Part shown: positions 1 to 8,145 of the stretch, one piece after another | Layout of the letters: every line of letters starts with the position of its first letter | How positions within the stretch are numbered: position 1 is the first letter of the stretch | Assembly (NCBI RefSeq): GCF_014652275.1 | Contig: NZ_BMYM01000001.1 | Location: 186,001-250,000 of the forward strand | DNA from: Parahalioglobus pacificus | Lineage (GTDB): Bacteria > Pseudomonadota > Gammaproteobacteria > Pseudomonadales > Halieaceae | DNA: 64,000 nucleotides | Reading direction: 5' to 3' | Translations under genes and position numbers: made by a program | The notes under the pieces: generated by a model | Databases searched by the model: none | The model's input: the letters and a program-made list of their open reading frames with translations, nothing else | What the model was told of the DNA's origin: nothing

Positions 1-294
1 TTGCCGTGCGTAGCCAAAGTAGGGCACCACTGCGGTGATTCGCTGCGCTGATGCCCGCCTGAGGGCATCGATCATCACGATCAATTCCATCAGGTTGTCG
101 TTAGTTGGCGCGCAGGTGGACTGAAGGACAAATACGTCCTTGCCGCGGACATTTTCGTTCAGCTCAACAGCCACTTCGCCGTCACTGAACTGACCCACGT
201 CAGCTTTACCCAGTGACAAGTACAGTCGGCTGGCTACTTTCTGGGCCAGCTCCGGGTTGGCATTACCCGTAAACACCATCATTTTCGAGGACAC
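1..294 (-). CDS. prs: Ribose-phosphate pyrophosphokinase, N-terminal part (cut by window edge)
   Basis: Makes PRPP from ribose 5-phosphate and ATP in the cytosol, feeding purine, pyrimidine, histidine and NAD synthesis. Only the first 98 codons lie in the window. The translation carries the family signature [36 protein letters not shown] and ALRRASA...VVPYFGYAR, colinear with E. coli Prs. I chose the GTG at 292-294 because an AAGGAAG ribosome-binding site sits just upstream. Two in-frame ATGs (277-282) are alternatives with poorer spacing. It follows lolB, ispE and tRNA-Gln on the same strand, the order known from Pseudomonas, so co-transcription is likely. Confidence 0.95.
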   Translation of the reverse strand, partial: MSSKMMVFTGNANPELAQKVASRLYLSLGKADVGQFSDGEVAVELNENVRGKDVFVLQSTCAPTNDNLMELIVMIDALRRASAQRITAVVPYFGYARQ

Positions 295-381
295 GGTAGC
301 TTCCTTTACTGGGGCTATTGCTGAAAACCGGTATCACATATAAAAGTGCCACGCACCGCAGGCACATGGCACCGAAAAATA

Positions 382-503
382 TGGCTGGGGTGGCAGGATT
401 GACTCGGGCTATGCCCTCGGGCTTCGCCCGTCGCCCTGTGGGCGACGCCCCAACGCGTGCGTTGGTCGAACCTGCAGCAGGGTCTCATCCTGCTATGGCC
501 CCA
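382..503 (-). pseudogene. Degenerate tRNA-Gln-like remnant, split in the T loop
   Basis: Positions 378-400 repeat exactly, over 23 nt, the 3' end of the intact tRNA-Gln (552-574), including the CCA complement at 382-384. Read on the minus strand, the copy has a 5' TGGGG (499-503), a five-pair arm GCAGG/CCTGC closing a 7-nt loop (ATGAGAC), then GCAGGTTCGA. The T arm resumes as ATCCTGCCACCCCAGCCA only after about 65 nt of inserted palindromes. No D arm is present, and two of seven acceptor pairs fail. It is most simply a decayed duplicate of the neighbouring tRNA or a tRNA 3' end captured by a repeat. A working tRNA is very unlikely. Confidence 0.6.
401..465. repeat. REP-like cluster of four GC-rich hairpins inside the tRNA remnant
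   Basis: Four inverted repeats lie back to back: GGGC tat GCCC (406-416), CGGGC ttc GCCCG (418-430), GTCGCCC tgt GGGCGAC (430-446) and CCAACGC gt GCGTTGG (450-465). They interrupt the T loop of the tRNA-like remnant. Compact tandem hairpins in a non-coding spacer resemble REP/BIME-type dispersed repeats. No second copy is seen in this window, so its dispersed nature is inference. Confidence 0.6.
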
Positions 504-555
504 CTACTTACACTTTGCCAAGTTCAAACCGAGCTCAGCGAACGTGCCAATAATA

Positions 556-630
556 TGGCTGGGGTGGCAGGATTCGAACCTGCGAATGCCGGGATCAAAA
601 CCCGGTGCCTTGCCACTTGGCGACACCCCA
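556..630 (-). tRNA. tRNA-Gln (anticodon TTG)
   Basis: A complete 75-nt cloverleaf can be read on the minus strand. The acceptor is TGGGGTG (5' end at 630) pairing with CACCCCA, followed by discriminator G and an encoded CCA (556-558). The anticodon stem CCGGG/CCCGG encloses a loop with TTG. The T arm is GCAGG-TTCGAAT-CCTGC. It lies 14 nt after the ispE stop and upstream of prs, the same position as in Pseudomonas, so it is probably processed from the lolB-ispE-prs transcript. Confidence 0.97.
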
Positions 631-644
631 AGTAATTGTTTGGG

Positions 645-1490
645 TCAGACGAGTTGCTGTGTAGCCGGTGAGCGGTTTATGCCGCGTGCTACATAGGCTG
701 TCCAGCCCTCGGGTAACTGAGCCATCGCACTCTCGGCAGAGGCTTGCGATTCGAACCGTGCGAAAACACACGCTCCGGTTCCTGTCAGTTTGGCTTCTCC
801 AAAATTTCCTAACCATTTCAGTGCTTTATCGACCTCGGGGTAGAGGTTTTGCACCACTGGTTGGCAATCGTTTCTGGAGGCCCCCGCAAAAAAGGTCGCC
901 ATTGTGATGGGAGGCGTTGTCCTTGTCAATTCTGGTCTGGAAAAAATTTCTGCCGTGCTGACGGGGCAATCTGGCGCCACAATCAGGTACCAGCTTTCCG
1001 GCAACGTCACCGGCGTTAGCGCTTCTCCAATACCCTCGGCCCAGGCACTGTTGCCGGCGACGAAAACGGGTACGTCTGCGCCCAGTTCACGGCCCAAATC
1101 CTGTAGTTCGTGGTTGTTGAGCCCGCACTGCCACAGGTGGTTCAGAGCCAGTAAGGTGGTGGCTGCATCAGAACTGCCACCGCCGAGTCCGCCTCCTGCG
1201 GGAATCCGCTTGTGAAGCGTGATGTGGGCACCCCGGGGGTCACTCGCAGTCGGGGCTGCCTCGCGTAATTTAAGCGCAGCGCGCACGACCAGGTTCTCGC
1301 TGTTGGCGATGCCCAGGTCGGGCCCTTCAAGGGTGATGCTCTCGGTCTGCGTGAGGCGAACGTCCAGGGTGTCGTGAAGGTCCAGTAATTGAAACAGCGT
1401 TTGCAAGGTGTGGTAACCGTCGTCTCGCTGGCCTGTCACGTGTAAAAACAGGTTCAATTTCGCCGGCGCGGGAAGTCTCATAGACGTCAT
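645..1490 (-). CDS. ispE: 4-diphosphocytidyl-2-C-methyl-D-erythritol kinase
   Basis: Cytosolic GHMP-family kinase that phosphorylates the 2-hydroxyl of CDP-methylerythritol in the MEP isoprenoid pathway, needed for undecaprenyl carrier and quinones. The 281-residue product has the opening PAPAKLNLFLHV, the ATP-binding loop PAGGGLGGGSSDAA (residues 97-110) and GADVP (137-141), all typical. The start ATG shares an ATGA overlap with the lolB stop, which supports this start over the internal Met4. tRNA-Gln follows 14 nt after its stop. Length matches the family. Confidence 0.96.
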   Translation of the reverse strand: MTSMRLPAPAKLNLFLHVTGQRDDGYHTLQTLFQLLDLHDTLDVRLTQTESITLEGPDLGIANSENLVVRAALKLREAAPTASDPRGAHITLHKRIPAGGGLGGGSSDAATTLLALNHLWQCGLNNHELQDLGRELGADVPVFVAGNSAWAEGIGEALTPVTLPESWYLIVAPDCPVSTAEIFSRPELTRTTPPITMATFFAGASRNDCQPVVQNLYPEVDKALKWLGNFGEAKLTGTGACVFARFESQASAESAMAQLPEGWTAYVARGINRSPATQQLV

Positions 1491-2092
1491 TGGCCGCGAC
1501 CTGCCTGCCAGTCGCGAATGAGGAGCCGGGCTGTGACGGTACCATTGGTGAGCGTGACACGGGTTGGCAGTTTCAGATTGGCCTGCTGCTGCCAGCCGGA
1601 ATAGGACACCGTCCAGCCATCCTGCACAAAACCCGAGAGTTCGCCATTGTTCGTGTCAAGCTCCGCAGGCAAGTCGCCAGGCGCGGGAACACCGCGGACC
1701 CAAAAGGGTAAGGCTGTCACAGGAAGCGGCCAGCCCAGGCGAGCCTCTATTACGTCGGTGGCGGTGATGTCATAACGCTGCTGATCATCGCCTGCATCAA
1801 TTAACAGCCAACGTTCATCAGCTGTTATTCGTGTTGCACCCGCCCCCAGCGGACCGCTGAGTTCGAGTTCAGCGAGATTTCCCTGCTGTTGCCAGGATAG
1901 ATTGACCGACTCAGAGGTCGACGGTGTTCGCACTGCTAGCTTGCCGCGCATCAGCCACTCATCGAAAGCCTCGAGGCTGGCCCGTGCGTTATGCCATGAA
2001 GTCTGGTCGGGTATGTGCTGCGGTTGCGTCGCACATGCGCTGAGGATTGCCAGCAAGCACCAAAGTGCTGACCTTGCCGAGAGGTGTTTCAT
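1487..2092 (-). CDS. lolB: Outer-membrane lipoprotein receptor LolB
   Basis: LolB takes lipoproteins from the periplasmic carrier LolA and inserts them into the outer membrane. The 201-residue precursor has a short signal peptide ending in the lipobox LSAC (Cys20), then a LolB fold with the recognisable WLMRGKLAVRTP, VNLSWQQQG, WLLIDAGDD and LPFWVRGVPAPG segments. It overlaps ispE by 4 nt and starts 2 nt after the TPR lipoprotein gene ends, so the three are probably translated from one message. Order and content match the Pseudomonas lolB locus. Confidence 0.94.
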   Translation of the reverse strand: MKHLSARSALWCLLAILSACATQPQHIPDQTSWHNARASLEAFDEWLMRGKLAVRTPSTSESVNLSWQQQGNLAELELSGPLGAGATRITADERWLLIDAGDDQQRYDITATDVIEARLGWPLPVTALPFWVRGVPAPGDLPAELDTNNGELSGFVQDGWTVSYSGWQQQANLKLPTRVTLTNGTVTARLLIRDWQAGRGQ

Positions 2093-2094
2093 TA

Positions 2095-3837
2095 TCAGGG
2101 TGAAGCGGAGGTAAGGGCCGTAATGCCCAGGCGTTCCAGCGTGGCTGTGAGCACCTTGTGCTGGGGATCTTCATCCAGGGCATCGCCCCAGATCTTAAGG
2201 GCAGCTTCGGTGTCGCCGGTCACCCACAGTACCTCACCCAGGTGTGCGGCTACCTCCGGGTCGGGGAACTCAGCGAAGGCTTGGCGCAGGTAAGTAATGG
2301 ATTCGTCGTACCGGCCCTGGCGATACAGCACCCAGCCCATGCTATCGAGAATCGCGGGCTCCCCGGGTTGGAGCTCCAGCGCTCGGCTGATGAGTTCGAG
2401 GGCCTCATCATAGCGGTCAGTACGATTGGCCAGGGTATAGCCGAGCGCATTCAAGGCGGTGGCGTTGTCAGGTTCACGCGCCAGAATCTGACGAAGATCG
2501 CTTTCCATCAGTACGAGATCGTTCTGTTTTTCGCCCACCATGGAGCGGCTGTACAGCAGAGCTGTGGAGTCGGGGTATTCCTCAAGACCGAGGTTCAGTA
2601 ATGCGAGGCTGCTGTCCAGTTGGTCCGCATTACTCAGCAGTTCGGCTTCAATGGCAAAGAACTGCTCGCGCTGCTCAGGGTTTGCCGCCCGCAGTGACGC
2701 AAAGTGCGCCTGGCTTTTTTCCAGTTCACCATCCTCTATCAGGATTCGACCAATGCGTTGCTTGGCACTGAGATAGTCCCGGCCCGTCATCACCTTTTGG
2801 TAATAGCTTATGGCTTGCTGCGGTTCACCCTCGTCTTCTGCGAGCCTGCCCAGGTAGTAATTCGCCTCATCGGTGCGTTCGCCCAGAGCCAGCATTTCCT
2901 TAAGGTACTGTTTAGCTGCCCCGGGGTCGTCCATCTCCCGATTGATGAGTGCCAGTGAAAACAACAGGTCCGCGTCTTGGGGGGCATTGGCGTTGAGAAT
3001 CTCGAACTGCTCTTTGGCGCCATCAATGTCATCCTGGGTGAGCAGACGTGCATACTGCAGCCGCAGTCGTGTGTTTTCCGGTTGCGCTTCAAGCGCCGAC
3101 TCAATTCTGCGGAAGGGGCGCCGACTTCCCGCTGCTGTCAATAAACGTGCCTCTACTAACAGAGCCTGTGCTTGGTAGGGTTCGTTGGCGAATACCTGCT
3201 GAAGCTTCTCCAGAGAGGCGTCGGGTTTGCCCAACTCCTCCAGCAGCAGTGCCTGGGTCAGCATCAGTTGCGTATTGTCCGGCATCTCGGCGGCGTAGCT
3301 ATTGATCGCAGTCACCATTTGCGACTGCTGCTCGGGGGGTAGACGTCTGAAGCCGCTAAGCAGCATGGGGAAGTTAGCGTCTTCGCCCGCCCGGGCAATC
3401 GCCGCAACCAGTGGGGCCGCTTCCAGAGTACGGCCGCGCCTGACCAAAAGGTTGGCAGCAGTAGAATTCGCCTCAACGGATTCGGGCGCCAACTCGGTCC
3501 AAAGCAGTGCCGCTTCCAGCGCCTCTGGCTCACGGTTCAGGTACTGGGCTAAGCGTGTTGTGTGCGCACTGATGCCTGCGTCGCGCAACTCGGGCGCCAG
3601 TGTCATGTACTGGCCCAGTGCAGACTCATATTCCCGGCGCCTCAGTGCGAACTCTGCACTCAGTAGCGGGTATAGGCTCTCTGCCGGGAATGGTCGCTCA
3701 GAGACGGGTGGCGGGGGTGGTGGTGCTTCGGCGACTTCAACAGCTTGTGGTGCCTGATTTGCTACGTCTGCGCCCGGCGCGCTTGCGCAGGCGGCAAGGA
3801 ACGCGAGGATGGGCAATACGAGTAAGCGCAGCGGCAT
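2095..3837 (-). CDS. Tetratricopeptide-repeat outer-membrane lipoprotein (PA4667-like)
   Basis: A 580-residue protein with a lipoprotein signal ending in LAAC (Cys17), a proline-rich linker, and then many helical TPR units up to the C-terminus, for example ANYYLGRLAEDEGEPQQAIS and ILDSMGWVLYRQGRYDESI. The start at 3837 puts the signal peptide at the N-terminus; a longer in-frame Met at 3897 adds a non-signal stretch and is unlikely. Its place directly before lolB is conserved in Pseudomonas, where the homologue is also uncharacterised. TPR arrays act as protein scaffolds; a role in outer-membrane assembly or lipoprotein handling is inference from context only. Confidence 0.85.
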   Translation of the reverse strand: MPLRLLVLPILAFLAACASAPGADVANQAPQAVEVAEAPPPPPPVSERPFPAESLYPLLSAEFALRRREYESALGQYMTLAPELRDAGISAHTTRLAQYLNREPEALEAALLWTELAPESVEANSTAANLLVRRGRTLEAAPLVAAIARAGEDANFPMLLSGFRRLPPEQQSQMVTAINSYAAEMPDNTQLMLTQALLLEELGKPDASLEKLQQVFANEPYQAQALLVEARLLTAAGSRRPFRRIESALEAQPENTRLRLQYARLLTQDDIDGAKEQFEILNANAPQDADLLFSLALINREMDDPGAAKQYLKEMLALGERTDEANYYLGRLAEDEGEPQQAISYYQKVMTGRDYLSAKQRIGRILIEDGELEKSQAHFASLRAANPEQREQFFAIEAELLSNADQLDSSLALLNLGLEEYPDSTALLYSRSMVGEKQNDLVLMESDLRQILAREPDNATALNALGYTLANRTDRYDEALELISRALELQPGEPAILDSMGWVLYRQGRYDESITYLRQAFAEFPDPEVAAHLGEVLWVTGDTEAALKIWGDALDEDPQHKVLTATLERLGITALTSASP

Positions 3838-4080
3838 GAGAAATACAGCACCGTTAGTGGAACACCAATAATGACACAAGCGGGTCCTTAAACCCACACA
3901 GTTAGGTCCACCACGGCGGGCCGATGTTCCCGGCTCGCCGTTCTATCTTTCATGGCCTAACTTGTTAAAATTACGAGACATTTTCGAAATGTGGTAAGGT
4001 TCGCGCCCGCTCCGCCAGGGTAATCCATGGAGCATTAGCGCAATCAGCTTTCCACAGAGTTCCGGAGTGGCAGTACAGGT

Positions 4081-5493
4081 ATGAACCTGATAGCACTAGG
4101 CATTAACCACAACTCGGCAGCCGTAGAGGTGCGCGAGAGGGTGGCTTTTGCTCCGGACCAGGTGGCCGAGGCGCTGGAGGAATTGTGCCGGCTGCAGGAT
4201 GTAGAAGAGGCGGTTGTGCTATCCACCTGCAATCGCACCGAGCTGTATGTCGCGCATGCGCCAGACCGTGAGATGGCGCCCCAGAAAGAGCAACTCCTGC
4301 GTTGGCTGGCCAGCTATCACCACCTCACTGCATCGGAACTCGAAAGCAGCGCCTACTTTCATCAGGGACAGTCTGCCCTGCAACACATGATTCAGGTGGC
4401 CGCCGGGCTGGATTCCATGGTGTTGGGTGAGCCCCAGATATTCGGTCAGTTGAAATCCGCCTACGCGGTTGCCTCAGAGGCGGGCACCGTGGGCGCTGAA
4501 TTGGGTCGCGTTCTGCCCCGCGTGTTTTCGATCGCAAAAAAGGTGCGCACCGACACTGCCATCGGCGAGAACCCGGTCTCCGTGGCTTATGCGGCGGTTG
4601 ACCTTGCGGGCCATATTTTTGCGGATCTGCGCAGCTGCACCGCGTTACTGGTGGGTGCCGGTGAAACTATTGAGCTGGTTGCCAAGCACCTGGTAGAGGC
4701 CGGCGTGTCTGAAATCGTGATTGCCAACCGTACCCTGGGGCGGGCTCGTGATCTTGCACAGCGGTTTGGTGCCGAAGCCGTGCTGTTATCGGAGATACCT
4801 GAGCGCTTACACAGCGCTGACATTGTTATTAGTTCCACCGCGTCGCAACTGCCGATTCTGGGCAAAGGTGCTGTAGAGGGTGCTTTACGTAGTCGTAAGC
4901 ACCGGCCCATGTTAATGGTGGATATCGCTGTGCCCCGTGATATCGAGCATCAGGTGGGTGAGCTGCGCGATGTTTACCTGTATAGCGTGGATGATCTCAA
5001 AGAGATTGTGGATGAGAATCTGCGCAGCCGGCAGACGGAAGCGCGCAAAGCCGACGAAATTATTGCCGCAGGTGTCACTGAATTTTTGTCGGAAACACGG
5101 AGCCTGGCGGCTGTGGATTCAGTGCGCGAGTATCGCCGTATGGCGGAGAGCCTGCGCGAGCGCGAACTGGATAGAGCATTGCGCGCTATTGCCCGTGGTG
5201 ATGATCCACAGCAGGTAGTAGCGCAACTTGCGCGCGGAATCACTAACAAGCTCATACACGCCCCAACGGCTGGCCTCAAAGCTGCGAGTGCTGCCGGAAG
5301 GCAGGATTTGCTGGCAAATGCGCGTCAGCTGCTGGGCCTCGCTTCCGATGCGGCGCATCCTGCGGCAGCCAATGTCACGGATGATGGTGGCGGCGTCAAT
5401 CCTGCTGCACCTGCCGATTCAGCCTCTGAGGCATCAAACATCACTGCCGAATCAGTGGCGTCAAAAAATCCAGACGGACAGACTCTGCAATGA
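4081..5493 (+). CDS. hemA: Glutamyl-tRNA reductase
   Basis: First enzyme of C5 haem synthesis: reduces glutamyl-tRNA(Glu) to glutamate-1-semialdehyde with NADPH. The N-terminal domain shows LGINHNSA and the catalytic Cys50 in [27 protein letters not shown] follows (111-128), then the NADPH site LLVGAGE (189-195), the spinal helix and the dimerisation domain. At 470 residues it is longer than the usual 415-430; the surplus is a C-terminal tail of about 50 residues rich in Ala, Ser, Asp and Asn, after the usual ending LLGLAS. It overlaps prfA by 4 nt (ATGA), the classic hemA-prfA-prmC operon. The gene is transcribed divergently from the TPR lipoprotein gene. Confidence 0.97.
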   Translation: MNLIALGINHNSAAVEVRERVAFAPDQVAEALEELCRLQDVEEAVVLSTCNRTELYVAHAPDREMAPQKEQLLRWLASYHHLTASELESSAYFHQGQSALQHMIQVAAGLDSMVLGEPQIFGQLKSAYAVASEAGTVGAELGRVLPRVFSIAKKVRTDTAIGENPVSVAYAAVDLAGHIFADLRSCTALLVGAGETIELVAKHLVEAGVSEIVIANRTLGRARDLAQRFGAEAVLLSEIPERLHSADIVISSTASQLPILGKGAVEGALRSRKHRPMLMVDIAVPRDIEHQVGELRDVYLYSVDDLKEIVDENLRSRQTEARKADEIIAAGVTEFLSETRSLAAVDSVREYRRMAESLRERELDRALRAIARGDDPQQVVAQLARGITNKLIHAPTAGLKAASAAGRQDLLANARQLLGLASDAAHPAAANVTDDGGGVNPAAPADSASEASNITAESVASKNPDGQTLQ

Positions 5494-6575
5494 AAGCATC
5501 ACTCCTGAGCAAATTGGAGACCTTGGCTGATCGTCATGAAGAGGTCTCCGCCCTGCTGGGTGACGCCGAGACCATTGCCGACCAGAATAAATTCCGGGAC
5601 CTGTCGCGCGAGTATGCCGAGCTGGAAAACGTGGTGCGCTGCTACGGTGATTATGCGCAGGTTAAGGAAGACCTGGCAGAGGCAGAGCTGATGCTCGCCG
5701 AAGACGATGCCGAACTGCGCGACATGGCCAAGGAAGAGATCAGCAGCGGGACCCAGCGATTGGAGTCGTTGGAGCGTGAGTTGCAAACGCTGCTATTGCC
5801 GCGCGACCCGCGCGATTCTCACAATGTGTTTCTTGAAGTGAGGGCTGGCACAGGCGGTGATGAAGCTGCCATTTTTTCCGGCGATTTGTTTCGTATGTAC
5901 TCCCGTTACGGCGAAACGCAGGGGTGGAAGATTGAAGTTATTTCCGAGCGCCCCGGTGAGCACGGGGGCTATAAGGAAATCATTACCCGCGTAGAGGGCC
6001 GTGACGTTTACGCCCATCTTAAGTTCGAGTCAGGCGCGCATAGGGTACAGCGCGTACCCGAAACAGAGTCTCAGGGTCGTATTCATACATCGGCCTGTAC
6101 GGTAGCTGTTATGGCCGAACCCGACACCGTCGACGAGGTCGACATCAACAAAGCCGACCTGCGCGTGGACACCTTTCGTGCCTCCGGTGCGGGTGGTCAG
6201 CACGTGAATAAAACAGATTCTGCTGTTCGTATCACACACCTACCCTCGGGTATTGTTGTGGAGTGCCAGGATGAGCGCTCACAGCATAAGAACCGCGCCA
6301 GAGCCATGTCGTTGCTGCAAGCAAAACTGCTAACCAGTGCGCAGGACAAGGCCGCTGCCGAGCAGGCGGAGGAACGTCGTAACCTGGTAGGCACGGGCGA
6401 CCGTTCAGACCGTATCCGCACCTACAATTATCCGCAGGGTCGTATCACTGACCATCGCATTAACCTGACCTTATATAAGCTCGAAGAGGTGATGCAGGGC
6501 GACCTCGGCGCCGTGGTGGAGCCACTTCGTCAGGAGCACCAGGCGGACCAGCTGGCGGCGCTGTCGGAGACCTAG
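5490..6575 (+). CDS. prfA: Peptide chain release factor 1
   Basis: RF1 recognises UAA and UAG in the ribosomal A site and triggers peptidyl-tRNA hydrolysis. The 361-residue product has the codon-recognition PxT motif as PET (190-192) in [15 protein letters not shown] and the catalytic GGQ at 235-237 in [15 protein letters not shown]. Length and domain order are standard. It overlaps hemA by 4 nt, and its own TAG shares one base with the GTG of prmC, the methyltransferase that modifies the GGQ glutamine. The three genes are therefore probably translationally coupled. Confidence 0.98.
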   Translation: MKASLLSKLETLADRHEEVSALLGDAETIADQNKFRDLSREYAELENVVRCYGDYAQVKEDLAEAELMLAEDDAELRDMAKEEISSGTQRLESLERELQTLLLPRDPRDSHNVFLEVRAGTGGDEAAIFSGDLFRMYSRYGETQGWKIEVISERPGEHGGYKEIITRVEGRDVYAHLKFESGAHRVQRVPETESQGRIHTSACTVAVMAEPDTVDEVDINKADLRVDTFRASGAGGQHVNKTDSAVRITHLPSGIVVECQDERSQHKNRARAMSLLQAKLLTSAQDKAAAEQAEERRNLVGTGDRSDRIRTYNYPQGRITDHRINLTLYKLEEVMQGDLGAVVEPLRQEHQADQLAALSET

Positions 6576-7405
6576 TGGCCACGGTTAAGTCCCTGCTGGA
6601 TGCTGGCAGCGATCTGCCCGGAGAGAGCGCACTGCGGGACGCCGAAATTCTGCTTTGTCACTGTATCGATAGAACGCGCACCTACCTTTACACCTGGCCC
6701 GAAGAAAGCGTCGACGCACAGGCAGCGGCGCAGTACATGGGTTTGCTGGAGCGCAGACGTGACGGCGAGCCCATCGCCTACATCACCGGTAAACGCGAGT
6801 TCTGGTCACTGGAGTTGGCCGTTAACCCCCACACGCTGATTCCGCGCCCTGAAACCGAAACCCTGGTTGAGTGGGCGCTGCAGTTGGCCCTGCCGGCGCA
6901 AGCTGAGGTACTTGATCTTGGCACGGGATCCGGAGCGATTGCGTTGGCCCTTGCCAGCGAGCGGCGCGCGTGGACTGTACACGCCGTGGATAACAGCGAG
7001 GGAGCGGTGGCGTGCGCGCTTAGTAATGCGCAGCGCTTAGCGCTTGCGAACGTATCCTGTAAACGGTCGGATTGGTTCGCAGCCTTGGGTAACCAGCGCT
7101 ATCACCTGATTGTTGCAAACCCGCCCTATGTGTCGCCCGGAGATCCGCATCTGGCGCAGGGTGATTTGCGGTTTGAACCGGCGTCAGCACTAGCCGCTGA
7201 CAACGCCGGCCTTGCCGACCTGGAACATATTGTTGTCAAGTCGCCAAACTATCTGCAGTCCAATGGCTGGTTGTTGCTGGAGCACGGTTACGATCAGGCC
7301 GCGGCCGTGGAGGATATGCTCAGCGCCCGCGGTTTCTGCGACGTGTCGACGCGAGCAGACCTGGCGGGCCAGGCACGCATCACGGGAGGGCGTTATGCTG
7401 GATGA
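6575..7405 (+). CDS. prmC: Release factor glutamine N5-methyltransferase
   Basis: SAM-dependent enzyme that methylates the GGQ glutamine of RF1 and RF2. Features seen: N-terminal helical domain, LIPRPETETLVEWAL (88-102), SAM-binding LDLGTGSGAIALALA (113-127) and the catalytic NPPYV (182-186), which is diagnostic for amino-group methylation of Gln or Asn. It begins with GTG at 6575, overlapping the prfA stop by one base. Its end overlaps the next gene by 11 nt. The 276-residue length is normal. Confidence 0.97.
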   Translation: MATVKSLLDAGSDLPGESALRDAEILLCHCIDRTRTYLYTWPEESVDAQAAAQYMGLLERRRDGEPIAYITGKREFWSLELAVNPHTLIPRPETETLVEWALQLALPAQAEVLDLGTGSGAIALALASERRAWTVHAVDNSEGAVACALSNAQRLALANVSCKRSDWFAALGNQRYHLIVANPPYVSPGDPHLAQGDLRFEPASALAADNAGLADLEHIVVKSPNYLQSNGWLLLEHGYDQAAAVEDMLSARGFCDVSTRADLAGQARITGGRYAG

Positions 7406-8144
7406 CGACGAACTGCTGCGATATTCGCGGCAGTTGATGCTGCCGCAATTCGATATTGCAGGGCAGGAGTCATTGAAAGCGGCAACGGTGCTGATCGTCG
7501 GCCTCGGCGGCTTGGGCAGTGCTGCCGCGATGTACCTCGCCAGTGCGGGTGTTGGCACCCTGATTCTTGCGGACGGTGACGCGGTGGAGCTGAGTAATCT
7601 ACAGCGTCAACCGGTTCACAGTGAGTTGGGCCTGGGTATGAACAAGGCGCAGTCAGCGGCGAACCATTTACGGGCCATTAATAGCCGCATAAACATTCAA
7701 GTGTTACCACAGGATCTTATCGAGGCCGAGGTGCCGAATCGTGTTAGGGGCGTCGATGCGGTTGTTGATGCCAGTGATAATTACCCGATTCGTTTTGCGC
7801 TTAATCGCAGTTGTATTGCTGCAAAGGTGCCACTGATTTCTGCCGCTGCCGTGCGGAATGAAGGACAGCTCAGTGTTTTCCACCCGGCCACAGGGGGTCC
7901 CTGCTACCGCTGTCTTTACCCCGTAGAGGGGCAGGCCACGGCGCTTAACTGTAGAGACAGCGGTGTGCTCGCGCCGGTGGTGGGTGTATTGGGTAGCTTG
8001 CAGGCCATGGAAACTATCAAAGTGCTGGCCGGGCTCGGCGAACCGCTGTATCACGCGCTGTTAGTGCTGGACCTTGCGACTGCCCAGGTGCAACGGCTGG
8101 CCACAGCGCCCCGGCCCGACTGTCCCGACTGTGGCGTGACCTAG
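7395..8144 (+). CDS. moeB: MoeB/ThiF-type E1-like adenylyltransferase (molybdopterin synthase activation)
   Basis: E1-like enzyme that adenylates the C-terminal glycine of a ubiquitin-fold sulfur carrier (MoaD, or ThiS in the thiamine branch). The 249-residue protein has the nucleotide loop VGLGGLGS (35-42), DGDAVELSNLQRQ (61-73), and two zinc-binding CxxC pairs (Cys170/173, Cys243/246). The segment NCRDSGVLAPVVGVLGS resembles MoeB slightly more than ThiF. The ATG at 7395 is inside prmC (11-nt overlap), so it is the last gene of the hemA operon. It converges with the MATE gene with a 1-nt gap. No other molybdopterin gene lies nearby, so MoeB versus ThiF is not settled. Confidence 0.85.
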   Translation: MLDDDELLRYSRQLMLPQFDIAGQESLKAATVLIVGLGGLGSAAAMYLASAGVGTLILADGDAVELSNLQRQPVHSELGLGMNKAQSAANHLRAINSRINIQVLPQDLIEAEVPNRVRGVDAVVDASDNYPIRFALNRSCIAAKVPLISAAAVRNEGQLSVFHPATGGPCYRCLYPVEGQATALNCRDSGVLAPVVGVLGSLQAMETIKVLAGLGEPLYHALLVLDLATAQVQRLATAPRPDCPDCGVT

Positions 8145-8145
8145 G

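Noticed and set aside
318-635. A 105-codon plus-strand frame across the tRNA-Gln region
   Set aside because: It translates the complement of tRNA-Gln and the palindromic repeat; this is a well-known type of false gene.
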